NCBI GenBank assembly: GCA_036320915.1
Contig: JAXBDG010000009.1
Location: forward strand, 1,674,001 to 1,738,000
Source: Linnemannia elongata
Lineage: Eukaryota; Mortierellomycota; Mortierellomycetes; Mortierellales; Mortierellaceae
Length of the DNA stretch: 64,000 nt
Direction: 5' to 3'
A program made the position numbers and the translations under genes. Position 1 is the stretch's first letter; every line of letters begins with the position of its first letter. Shown piece by piece: positions 1-10,533 of the stretch. The notes beneath the pieces are model-generated. The model did not search any database. It was not told where the DNA came from and saw only the letters and a list, made by a program, of their open reading frames with translations.

Positions 1-76
1 CAAGGCAACTGCCGACAAAACAACACATGGAGCTAACCTACTCGGCCGTTCTTTTGTTTATCGTTTCGTACTATAG

Positions 77-752
77 ATACAAGATGCGCACTGAGACTTT
101 CATTGCCACTGGTGAGTGCAGTTTTTCAACGTTTTTACTATTTGAAGCGCAGTCGGAGAATAAGCATACCCTTGACATTGCATAAGCTAACATCGTATTG
201 TCCCTTGTTTCTCCAATGATTGTAGAGGGTACCTACACTGGCCAGTTCATCTACTGCGGTAAGAAGGCTGCCTTGAGCGTTGGTAACGTTCTTCCTTTGG
301 GTTCCATGCCCGAGGGTACCGTTGTCTGCAACGTCGAGGAGACCGTCGGTGATCGCGGTGCTCTCGCCCGTACCTCCGGAGGTTACGCCACCGTCATCGG
401 CCACAACACCGATGATGGCAAGACCCGCATCAAGCTCCCCTCCGGTGCCAAGAAGGTCGTCTTCTCGACTGCCCGTGCCACCGTCGGTATTGTTGCTGGA
501 GGTGGTCGTATTGACAAGCCCCTCTTGAAGGCCGGTCGTGCTTACCACAAGTACCGCGTCAAGCGCAACTCGTGGCCCAAGACTCGTGGTGTTGCTATGA
601 ACCCCGTCGACCATCCCCACGGAGGAGGAAACCATCAGCACATTGGTCACGCTTCGACCATTGCTCGCGATGCCGTTCCCGGTCAGAAGGCTGGTCTCAT
701 TGCTGCCCGCCGTACCGGTTTGCTTCGCGGTTCCAAGAAGCTCAAGGAGTAA
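77..752 (+). CDS. RPL2: 60S ribosomal protein uL2 (L2/L8), 5'-truncated by window edge
   Basis: Cytosolic large-subunit ribosomal protein uL2, which helps form the peptidyl-transferase region and binds 25S rRNA. Two exons are visible: 77-111, entered through a TAG acceptor with a split Arg codon, and 226-752 after a GTGAGT...GTAG intron. The join reads [10 protein letters not shown], continuous with the eukaryotic family. The C-terminal half carries the diagnostic loop [16 protein letters not shown] and the basic stretch [10 protein letters not shown] before the TAA. The first ~70-80 residues lie in exons left of base 1, so the gene is partial only because of the window. An intron in the 5' part of a ribosomal protein gene is usual for fungi. 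An AATAAA follows 26 bases after the stop. Identity is essentially certain; the exact 5' edge of the first visible exon is inferred from splice-site and frame. Confidence 0.96.
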
Positions 753-1254
753 ATCATTGCTTTGCTTTTTCACCCAAAATAAATTCACGAACCTTTTTCT
801 GCAAAAAAAAAATATGAAAACCCATGTTCTATTTTCGTGAAGGAGTGTTGGTTGTAAGTGAGCCTTTGATTTGCTTAGCGCCGACCTGTTTGAATGGCGA
901 CCTTGTGAAATGACAGACGAGTTCCTGTAGAGGCTTTGAGCAGGCTGTATGCTCGTCGTATCTCCTTGTCTCGGGCTTCAGGTTTGGTTTGATAGCTCCT
1001 GAGTCGCTGCTGCTGAGCTCTCCATTTTACTTTCAAGCTCAAATCAATTCTTCGAGCCGCTCCTTGTTCTATTTTCAATTACCATCGAAAACACAACAGC
1101 CAGTATTGAGAACAAGGATCTTGGGAGGAGAAAAAAAAAAAAGTCTGATTATTATTATTTGTATGATGTACAGGGGAAGAGATGAGGCACTATGTAGATG
1201 GATATTTTTTTTTGTTATCGTCGTTCGAATGTCTAATGAACGATCGACTCTATT
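753..1254. other. Convergent intergenic region, RPL2 / P-ATPase
   Basis: About 500 bases between two convergent genes, holding both 3' UTRs. Apart from the AATAAA at 778 and short A/T runs near 800, 1130 and 1207, I see no gene or structured element. Confidence 0.6.
778..783 (+). terminator. Poly(A) signal AATAAA of RPL2
   Basis: Canonical AATAAA 26 bases past the RPL2 stop codon, followed by a T-rich stretch. It is the likely 3'-end signal. Confidence 0.6.
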
Positions 1255-4200
1255 TTAGTTTGTGGGCTGGATAGACTTGGTCCTGCTGAACGTCCGGCTG
1301 AACATGGTCTTCATGGTGGGGACCATGTTGAGGCCAAGGATCTCCTCATTCAAGGCGGTGGGGCGGAGACGACGGAGGATCAACTGGCGGACGGTGGCGT
1401 AGAAGAGGATAAAGACACCAAAGAGCATGGGGATCAAGAGGTAGACAAACTTGGTGTTGGGGCTGGTACCGAACACAACATGGACACCAGGAGTGTAGAC
1501 GATGAAGAAACCGAGAGCGCATCCGAAGACAATACCGACAAACGACCGGACGTTCGAGAACATGTACTTTCCAAAGGGAAGTCTGTAGCGGGTCTTGCAA
1601 GCGAACATGTTGAAGAGCTGCATGATCATGATTCCGAGGTAGAAGGTCGACTGGGCCTGGGCAAGGATATCCTTGTCCTCCTCAGTTCCGGTGGATGAGA
1701 ACTTGTTGTCCTTTTGCATTTGCACGGCCATAGCAGGGGTAATGCCGCGTTCCTTGTAGAAGACGACAAAGAAGGCTACCAAAGCACCGATGGTCTCAAT
1801 GATACCGATCTCGAGGTAGGCCCAGGACAACAGACCGGCATCGACCAAGACCTCGTCCTCGGTCGACTCGAAACGCTCGCGCCAGTAGACAGCGGTGAAC
1901 ATAGCCTTGAAGTTGTGCTGGAAACGAGCCAAGGCAGTGGGCTTGACCTCCTCACCAGACTCGGCATCATAAACGGGGGCCAAGTCACGGGTGGCAAGAC
2001 GACGGCGACGCTCGATAGAGGCATTGGTGACGGGCTTGCGGGGAGGAAGACGCATCAAACCAGTCTTGGACTCAGGCTTGTCCCAGGCGAAGGTCAAGGA
2101 GATAATCAACTCGAATCCAAGATCGATAACCAGAATCAACATGGCAGAGATGGGCAATGGGATCGAGGCAATGACATAAAGCAAGTTGGGGATAACCTCG
2201 GGCATAGAGTGGGTGATGGTGTACTGGATCGACTTCTTGAGGTTGGTGAAGATCAGACGACCCTCCTCGATACCGCGCACAGTCGAAGCAAAGTTGTCGT
2301 CGAGCAAGATCATCGAGGCGGCCTCCTTGGAGACATCCGATCCAGAAATGTTCATGGCAATACCGAGATCGGCCTTCTTCAGAGCAGGAGAATCGTTGAC
2401 ACCGTCACCAGTGACACCAACAATGTGGCCCATGGCCTGGGCGCGCTTGACGATCTGGAGCTTGTGCTTGGGCGAGGTACGCGCAAAGATGATCTCGGGC
2501 TTGGAGAAGATAAGATCCCAGTCGTTATCGGTCATCGAGTCGATCTGTTCACCGTGGATAACAATGGCGTTGTACTCGTCGTCGCCGACCTCGTCAATAG
2601 AGCAGCCGCGGTTTTTGGCAACCATCTCCTTGGTATCGGAAAGGACCAAGTTGATCTTGCGACCAATGGCCTCGGCAGTCAAGGGGTGGTCACCAGTGAC
2701 CATCATAACACGGATACCAGCAGAACGGCAGCGACCAATGGCCTCACGGACTCCGTGCTTTGGGGGATCCTCGAGCGAGACAAGACCGACAAAGCAGAGG
2801 TTGGTGGTGGGGTAGTTCTTCTTCTCCTTATCAAAAACAATATCGTCGGGGTACTGGTCGCGGGGGAGAAGCATCTGGGCGAAAGCGAGGACACGGTGAC
2901 CCTTGGAGGCCATGAGGGCATACATCTCGTCATAGGCCTTGGAGTGTTCAGCAGTCAGAGGGACAGCCTCGCCGTTCAACAGGATGGTGCTGCAGATGCG
3001 CAAGATACGTTCGGGGGCACCCTTGATCAAGAGGGTGTACTTTCCTGTGGCGTGCTCCTTGTCGTGAATGGTCATGGCCCACTTGTTCTCAGAGTTGAAG
3101 GGAACCTCAAAGACCTTGGGGTACAAATCGTTCAATTGGTCAAAGTTTCCGATGTTGGCGGCGGCAAAGCGAGTCAATCCAGACTCAGTGGCATCTCCCA
3201 GAACCTGACGCTCAGCGATGGGGACATCGGTACGGTCAAACTTGGCACGGGAGCAGAGCGAGGAGATGGTGAGGACCTCAGGAATACCGGGCGAGCTGGC
3301 GTCGAAGGGAGCACCGGCGTTGGCTGCGCTACGGAAGGCAGAGTACAGGTTAAGGGACGACCAAATGTTGGTGACAGTCATCTGGTTGCGGGTCAATGTT
3401 CCGGTCTTGTCGGTGGCCAAAAGGGTAATAGCACCAAGGGTTTCGACTCCAGTAAGATCCTTGACCAAGACATTCTGGGAAGCCATGCGCTTGGCGGCGA
3501 TGGTGAGCAACATAGTGACAGTGGCAGGAAGACCCTCGGGAACCCAGGCGACAAAGACACCGATAGCAAAGTTGAGGGTGTTGGAGATAGCAGCGCTTCC
3601 CTGACCACTGTAGACAGCAAAGTAACCGATGAGGAAGAAGACAATGGCGGTGGTGATGGCGATGGAGGCGATAATCTTGACAAAATCATCGATCTCACGC
3701 GACAGGGGCGACTTTCCAGCGTCCTCTCCCGAAGTTAATCCGGCGATCTGACCCAAGACGGTGTTGTCTCCAGTTCTGATGACGATACCGTATCCCTCTC
3801 CGTTGACGACGAGGGATCCGTTGAAGGCGAGGTTGCGGGCTTCGAGAGGATTCTTCTGGTCGTTGACGATAGCGCGGTCCTGGGGGTCGGTCTCTCCGGT
3901 GAGGGACGAGTTGTCGACCTTCATGTCGGTGCAGGCGAAGATCATGACATCAGCAGGAATCTTGTCACCCATGCGGGAGAAAACAATATCGCCTAAAACA
4001 AGGTCCTTGGCGGGGATCTGGACAGACTTGCCATCGCGAACAGCATAGCACTTTTGGGGCATAAGGTCGAGGAAGGACTGAAGGACAGCGGCAGACTTTT
4101 GAGCCTGGTAGAATTCGATGGCAGCATTAAGGAAGGCGACAATGATAAGAATAGCGCCGAGGTAGGTCTATTGGATCAATCGCGCAGGGAAAACGCAAAG

Positions 4201-5009
4201 CGAAAGTTGTTAGTCATCTTTGGAATAAAACGGATGCCTTACTTAAACAATAACCACGCGCATGTGTTGTGTGCGTGTCAATCAACAGGAGAGAAAAAAC
4301 AATAAGGGTGTACTTACGTTGACCTTGTTTCCCTCTGGATCGACAGCCAAGAGGATATAGTTGAGGACACCAGCAAGAATCAACAGCAAGTTGAAGAGCG
4401 ACGTCAGGCAGTGGAAGAACTTCACGAAGGGTGAGATCTGCTTGGGAGGCGAGAGGATGTTGGGACCGTTCTCAGCGAGGCGCTCAGTGGCGGCAGCGGT
4501 GGTAAGACCCTGGCTGTTGCCGGCCTTTTGGAGGTCGATATGGACACTGTGCCTGGCCGCGATCTCCTCCACAGGGAACAAGTGCTCAGTCTAATATTTG
4601 AAGTTGAGGCATTTTTTTAGGCAAGGATATGGTTTGTTCCAAAGGAAAAAAGAGAAAGAAAAGGTAAACAAAACGGTGAGTTGGAATTATTTTTTTTTGT
4701 TATGGACAGAACAGGTTCACAGGTGAAATAAAAGAGTGGAGATCGGGACTCAGGAAGAGGAGGAAGACGAAGAAGAAAGAGTCCGACTCCCTTTCTCTCT
4801 CCAGGAAAGAATGCGGGAGTTAAACAAGTGTTCCTGATCGATGTATCCCCTGATTTATGTCTCTCCCTCCTTGCATACCGACGCAGGTGGTGCGATGGTT
4901 GGTTCCTTGCTGCCTGCAGTTGTGGGCTGAAATATCCGTCGAAAGGTGTCTGTCGCAAAGTCCAAGGGGTAGAATGCAGGGAGGGGATTGAAAAAAGGCT
5001 TCCATGATC

Positions 5010-5047
<38 letters not shown>

Positions 5048-5221
5048 CTGCCGCGAATAAGAAAACAAAAGAACGTGTCGTTCCGACATAAAAAAATATA
5101 ACGGATTTATGCTTACAATGTCAAGGGTCTTCTCCTTCTTTCCCTTCTCATTGTTGGCGGCAGCGGGGGCCAATGGCTCGGAGACCTCCATCTTTTCCGA
5201 AGGGCCTTGATTTGAGGCCAT
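1255..5221 (-). CDS. Na+/K+-ATPase-like P-type IIC cation pump, alpha-type subunit
   Basis: Plasma-membrane P-type ATPase that uses ATP to move cations. Exons (complement): 5117-5221, 4318-4590, 1255-4167, giving 1096 residues. The start is the ATG at 5221; exon 1 encodes a charged cytosolic tail and exon 2 the N-terminal actuator part plus M1. Visible motifs: LTGET (~215-219, actuator), VPEGLPATV (~335, M4), the phosphorylation motif DKTGTLT with Asp ~379, KGAPE (~508, nucleotide site), GDGVNDSPA (~711-719, hinge) and the M5/M6 pair SMPEVIPN ... IDLGFEL (~779-813). M4-M6 and the length match the animal Na,K/H,K-ATPase class better than fungal ENA (IID), SERCA or PMA pumps. M6 has Glu where animal pumps carry their second Asp, so ion selectivity is uncertain. 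No beta subunit is seen here. Intron 1 (4591-5116) contains a 34-T run. A TATATA box lies ~80 bases upstream. Confidence 0.93.
5011..5044. repeat. T34 homopolymer in ATPase intron 1
   Basis: 34 uninterrupted T on the + strand (A on the sense strand of the gene), inside the first intron of the P-ATPase. Confidence 0.95.
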
Positions 5222-5300
5222 GGTTGGTTGATCTGTAGTGTCGGAAGAAGAGTTGTCTTTTTTTGCTAGGGAGAGTGGTGTAAGATGCTCGAGGAGGGGA

Positions 5301-5307
5301 TATATAA
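5301..5307 (-). promoter_or_regulatory. TATA-like element upstream of P-ATPase
   Basis: TATATA on the minus strand about 80 bases upstream of the ATPase start codon. Position and sequence fit a core-promoter TATA box; function is inferred. Confidence 0.4.
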
Positions 5308-6630
5308 GGGAGGGGGGGAGATTAACAGTGCAGAGGGGAGTGAGGAGTCGGGAGTGAGAGGAGGAGGAAGGGTATTAGGAGCTGAGAGATAGCACCTGTT
5401 GAAAAGTGAGGAAATGAACTAGGAAGGAGAGGAGAGAGAGAAATGCTGAAAGTTGAAGAAAAGAACAGAAGTGGGAGGCGACGAGTATTTAAATGGAATT
5501 GAGATAGTGAGAAGAGCAACGAGGCGAGAGAGAGAGGAGGCATTGAGAGAGAGCGAATTGAAGGGGTGTCTGTGCCTCAATTCTATTTCTGCAGTTTTGC
5601 AGTTCAGTTCTCATTTTCAAAAGAGAAAAAAAAAAGAGCGGTAAGAAATCAATGGGACAGAGAGAAAGGCAGCAGGCTGAATTACAGCAGAGGCAGGCTG
5701 GATCTGTGACCTCAGGTCTGGTGTGGTGTTGTGGAAGAGTGTGCGTGCTGTGTGTGTATGCCTATCTCGCATAGGGTGGGAAGAGGGTGCATGTCGTATG
5801 GTATGGCGGTGAATCTCATCGTCCGGGGATTGAAAAAATCAAAAGGAAAAGAAAAAAAGGGGGGGCGCGGAAATCCTTCAGTCGCACCACTCTCATGTAC
5901 TCAGCAACAAAACACCCATTTGAATTGGATTCAATACTTTTAATTCGAACAACGTCAGACCTGTCAACAAACAACAAACAAATCAACAACTGTTTGCAGT
6001 AGCGAAGAAAGAGAAGAACAATAAAAAAAACGTTGTGGATGATGATGATGCACTATTACTCTCATCTTTCTTCCTCTCTCTCTCTCTCACTATCAATTTC
6101 GTGCTTTGTTTTGTTGTTTTGGAAGTGTTGTCCCTGTGCCCAAAATGTGTTATATTACCATGGTTTTGAACAACAGCAAGTAAGCGAGCAAGCAGCCTGC
6201 TCCGTCTCAAACATGCCCGACATCCAACCACCACCGAAGATAAAAAAGATAATTTTAGCTGCTTATTTGATTGCATTGGAGGAGCCATGGCAGCGTGCAT
6301 TTGGAGAAAGAAGAGTGGGTGGGTACACAGTACAGCCAACGAAAAGGGGGAGATGAGGGGCACCATCATCATTCACCCCTTCACACCAATTGCCAGGGTA
6401 ATGGGTACCCCTTTTCTCTGAATATCTCATTCTCTCTGTTACGCTCTTGAGACTATTATCATATCATATTGATGCTCATCTTGGCTCTTTCGCTCCCTTT
6501 CTGCTCTAGTGAGTTCGATCCGCCTGACATCAATCTTTTTCGCTGTTATCAGGTTTTTATGTTCAAGCAAACATTAACCCATACCACACACAAGTTTATT
6601 ATTTCCGTCTATTGCATTTCTTGTTGTTAA

Positions 6631-6649
6631 TGTTCGCTCTCAGCGAACA
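6631..6649. repeat. Perfect 8-bp inverted repeat with 3-base spacer
   Basis: TGTTCGCT-CTC-AGCGAACA, a perfect dyad within the gene-free region. It could be a binding site for a dimeric regulator or a small hairpin. About 45 bases further on GTACGTC occurs twice in tandem. Confidence 0.6.
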
Positions 6650-7615
6650 GAAAAAACCCCTCATCTCTCTTTTTTTTTTTCTGTTTCCGTTTTGTACGTC
6701 GTACGTCAATTGTTTAGATTGTAATGTCGTAGCGTGGTTCTGCTTCGTTGTCTGTTGTTGTTTTTTCCCCTGAACCATTCAGCAATCGAGCAACTTTATT
6801 TCCCAAAAAGCATCTGAAGTCCAAGACAGACAACACAAAACAAGAGAAAAACACCATCATAAAACGTTTTTCTTCGTTTTTTTCGATTTGTTCCTGGCCG
6901 TCTATTCACAATCTGTTTTTTCTGACCCCACCTCTTCTCCCTTGTCTAAAACAACTCCTTTCTCACTCCACTTCACTTTCTACCTTTCTCCCCAGAAGAA
7001 GACTGCAACCACCCTCAGAAACAGATCATATTATTCCCTTTCTGTTTCTTTACAGCAGTATGTACTCTTCCGTAACAAACACACAAAAAAAAAGTCAAAT
7101 GGCCATTAACTATCGCAGAAGCAGTTATTCTATTTCGCGAAAATTGGACAAAAATAAAGGGACACTTTGACATTTCAGATAAACCTTTTCTTGCGTACGT
7201 GTAACTGACTGCATGATCATCTTTGCACCCACAAAGAAACGGGAGAACGTATCATAAGCAGATGCGCGGATCGTGACCCACATATTCCTATCTGAAGATG
7301 AAGAGACGGTTGAGAGAGGAGAGAGAGAAACGAGGGGCGAATGCAAAAAAAGGAAGAACGGTCGAGTCTACCACTTCAAGGATCTCCATCTCAGTTTCGT
7401 GTTCACGCTCAAAGACACTCTTCGCATTCATTGTTACAGTGAAAGAAGAGGAAGGAGAACAGAAAAAATATAGTAGGAGAAAACATCAAGGGCAGTAGCT
7501 GTCTTTCCACTTTGACAGGTAGTTTCCTGGAGGATTACAACAGTAATCGATTTAAGAAGAAACAAAAAGGCTGATGGAAGGAAGTAACAAGAGCAGTGCA
7601 GATTGAGTCTCTGCT

Positions 7616-7620
<5 letters not shown>

Positions 7621-7674
<54 letters not shown>
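7621..7674. repeat. (CT)27 microsatellite
   Basis: Uninterrupted CT dinucleotides over 54 bases in the gene-free region; a polymorphic simple repeat. Confidence 0.97.
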
Positions 7675-7678
<4 letters not shown>

Positions 7679-8129
7679 ATCTTGCTTTCTCTGCATACCT
7701 CCTTTCGTCGTTTGTTATGTATGCTGATTCTCTAGCTGCTCCATCTCGTACAGAATCTTCTCCATCGCCTGACTGAGGTGAGGTCAGAGAAGCAATGACG
7801 GTTCCACATCTACTCTTGGAAGACTTTTGAAAGAAGGAAGAAACCCTTTAAGCTCAGTGATGATGGAACAATAGGAAACAGCATGTGGGTCCGGGAAGAA
7901 GAACAAAAATGAAGTATAGAAAAAGGGGCACATTCCTAAAGTCATGGAATCCTATCAATGACAAGACACGAGGGCTGGAGAGGTACTCACTTCGTATTGT
8001 TCGAGTGACTCGAACCGTCCTTTGTTCGTTTTTACTCCCTTTTGGTTCGCGACCGTGTCTCTGAGATTAGAGGTACCCTTCCCAACCCACTGCATATTGT
8101 CACACCTCCATCTATTGACGTGCATCCCT

Positions 8130-8610
8130 CCTTGCAGTGAGTGTGTACCCCTTCCACTCCCTCCCTTCACCTTGGACCCCTCCATCTTCTTCCCCTGTCT
8201 TTGGTGTTCGCTCCTGATCTCTGTTCCTCTTCTCTGAAACACGACTAATCGCGCTTTCAGATCAGAAGTAGATGTTCACTTCTGTTCGTTCCTGATGGTC
8301 AGGATAGAGAAGGGGGCGAACGAGGGGAGACACTTGGGATGTAGAAAACCATCCCCTTTTTCTCTTGTCTTTTCTTTGCGCTGCATTCCATGGCAGAGAA
8401 AAGAACGCAGGCTATGGTTAGCCACTCTCAATGACCAGCAAAAACACCCCTTCTTCCATAAGCTTAAGGGTTCACCCCTTTTGGAGGACCCTACAAGTCG
8501 ACCACAAGAAAAAAGACGAATAATACCGGGTTTGCTTTGTACGCTGTACGTAGGAGCGTGAGTGATGTATGCCCCTTTGCCCCTTTGCTGTCCTTCCCCT
8601 TATCCCTTTG
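8130..8610. promoter_or_regulatory. Cluster of CCCCT/AGGGG (STRE-like) pentamers
   Basis: About ten CCCCT or AGGGG pentamers fall in under 500 bases, for example TACCCCTTCC, GACCCCTCC, TCCCCTGT, CACCCCTT (twice) and GCCCCTTTGCCCCTTTG. In yeast this pentamer is the stress-response element bound by Msn2/4-type C2H2 factors. Whether it acts here is unknown; simple C-richness could also produce it. Confidence 0.3.
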
Positions 8611-10533
8611 GTCTATTCCTCCGTCCTTTTGTCCGCTGCACGAGATGCAGGTTCAAACAACAACCACAACATTGACAACAGAAAAATGAAGAAATGACGA
8701 GGGAACAAATCCTTTTCCACCACGGTGGGACCTGCTACAGCACAGTTTTTTTGGATTTGAATTTGGATTTTTCCATACCCTGTGTTTGATATGCGAGATG
8801 ACATCCTTCTTTTTTTGCAATTGAAGCTGTGAGTGCGGCGGGCGGGCTTGGTGCGTGGAAGAGGCTAGATCACAAAACTCCAATTTTTATTTTGCCTTCG
8901 AGTCTAGTGCAAAGATATGCTTTCTCCGACAGGGTTCTCAGTGCTAGTCTTCTTTTTTTCCTCGGGAGGATGTGCGACGTGGGCGAGTGTTTATTCCTTC
9001 GGTTGTCGGACATCATCATACTGGTTCAGCCATGTGTGTTAGTTTTCTTCCTTCTTTCGTCACTCGGTAGCTCTTATCTGTATGTGTGATCAGTCCTAGT
9101 TTTTTCCTTGACGTATTTTTTTGCTAATCCGCGACAAGGCTGTCATAAAGTCGACTTTTAGACGCTCAACACTCGACTTTGTATCGTCCATTTTTTACTC
9201 GCCTTATTTTTCATCCATACAAAGATGTGATGCGATTTTCGGGTGCGATAGTGGGTTCGACTTTTCAACTCCATCTCGGATTTCTTTTATCATCGTCCTA
9301 CGAATGCGACAAAGAGGCCCCGAACCCAAAAAAAAAATGAAAACGAACAACTCGAAAACAAATCTTACCCTTTTTTTTTTTTTCTTCTCTCTACACCAAT
9401 CGCTATACAACTGATATTGTTTTGGAACTTGATCCTTTTGTCGATAATTCCTATTGCTTCACTCACTCATCTTCTCTAATAACCAAATATCCGGGTTTTG
9501 AAACTTGATCATTTTCCCTACTTTTTTTATTTCATTTCTCGCCTTATTGCCACTCACTTTTGTAATTCGTTGCCCCATTCGTTGCCATTTTTTTCAGTAG
9601 GCGACCAAGTTCTTCCACCACCACCAAAATACACTCACTCACTCCTCACCTAATCCGGCCTAGCACTATCAAAAATCAAAGGGGGAAAAGGCAGCTCGCC
9701 AACCAACAAGTTTTGCTCTTGAGAGAAGGAGGCAAAAGAGGCCTAAAGAAGAACTTTTCATTGTTCGAGTCAACAATGAAAAAGGGCGAGCGGGCTGTGG
9801 AAATTGGACAAAGTCCGACATCCATGTTGTTTGTCTCCTTCCAACCACCAAGAAAACACTCACTGGACCAGTTTCCACCAAATTTGGAAGGGTTGTTTTT
9901 TTTTTTTCAACAAAAAACAGAGCAATCAACGACAGTGTTGGGTCCAAGGAGATGAGGTCAGGGTTCCCCTCTTGCCTTGCCCAAGTCTGCCTGCTCTTAC
10001 CGGAAGAACAGCAAAAAGAAAAGAGAGGAGGATAAAAAAGAATTTACCTACCATCAAACGGCGTTTCTCTAGTTTTGTCTACGAGTCTGAAACGTTGACC
10101 GCATCTCTTTGTCCGTGTGAAGCCTCCCTCATGATTTACAGCACATGTCTTGTTTTTCGTTGCAAGCACTTCTCTCTTGGCAACTCTCCCAATCTCCTCC
10201 TCATTCAATGACTGCAAATCTTACAGCCTTCGACTTCTCTCCAGCGTGGCTGCGTAGCAGGTGTGCGAGCTTGTTAACCAAGATGTTTTGTTGCTCATCA
10301 TGCACATCTCATGCTCCGAGCATAAAGTAAGCTCAAGCTACGAGCTACAATCCACATCCCAAAAAAAAGTCCGTACGAAGTTGATTGATGTTTCTTATTT
10401 CATTTTGTGAGAGTGTGGTAGTGGTGCGGCAAGGCGAATGAAAGAAAGGAAAGGAGCTGCAAATAGCTAAAAGATACTTGTCGCTGCTGCCGATGATGTT
10501 TTCTGTGTTTGTGTGTGTGTGGAAAAAAGCCAT

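Larger units (their letters stand above)
5222..10533. other. 5.3-kb region without a recognisable gene, upstream of the P-ATPase
   Basis: This is the largest gene-free interval in the window. It lies between the ATPase start (5221, minus strand) and the stop of V-ATPase subunit C (10534). Open frames of 60-140 codons exist on both strands, but all are low-complexity or lack family features, and none can be joined by splice sites into something recognisable. The content is pyrimidine-rich. It includes a (CT)27 tract at 7621-7674, a dyad at 6631-6649, a tandem GTACGTC at about 6695, and a concentration of CCCCT/AGGGG pentamers between about 8130 and 8610. It may be a long upstream regulatory region or host a non-coding RNA; the sequence alone does not decide. 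Confidence 0.55.

Noticed and set aside
138..788. 216-codon minus frame over RPL2
   Set aside because: Shadow of the ribosomal protein gene; no family features.
1714..3738. 674-codon + strand open frame
   Set aside because: It is antisense to the P-ATPase exon, and its composition (Gly/Asp/Val/Leu) is the usual shadow of a codon-biased gene on the other strand.
6508..6530. GAGTTCGATCCGCC, resembling a tRNA T-loop
   Set aside because: No matching acceptor, D or anticodon stems can be built around it.
6748..7170. 140-codon frame in the gene-free interval
   Set aside because: Ser/Phe/Pro-rich translation of pyrimidine-biased DNA, no homologous feature.
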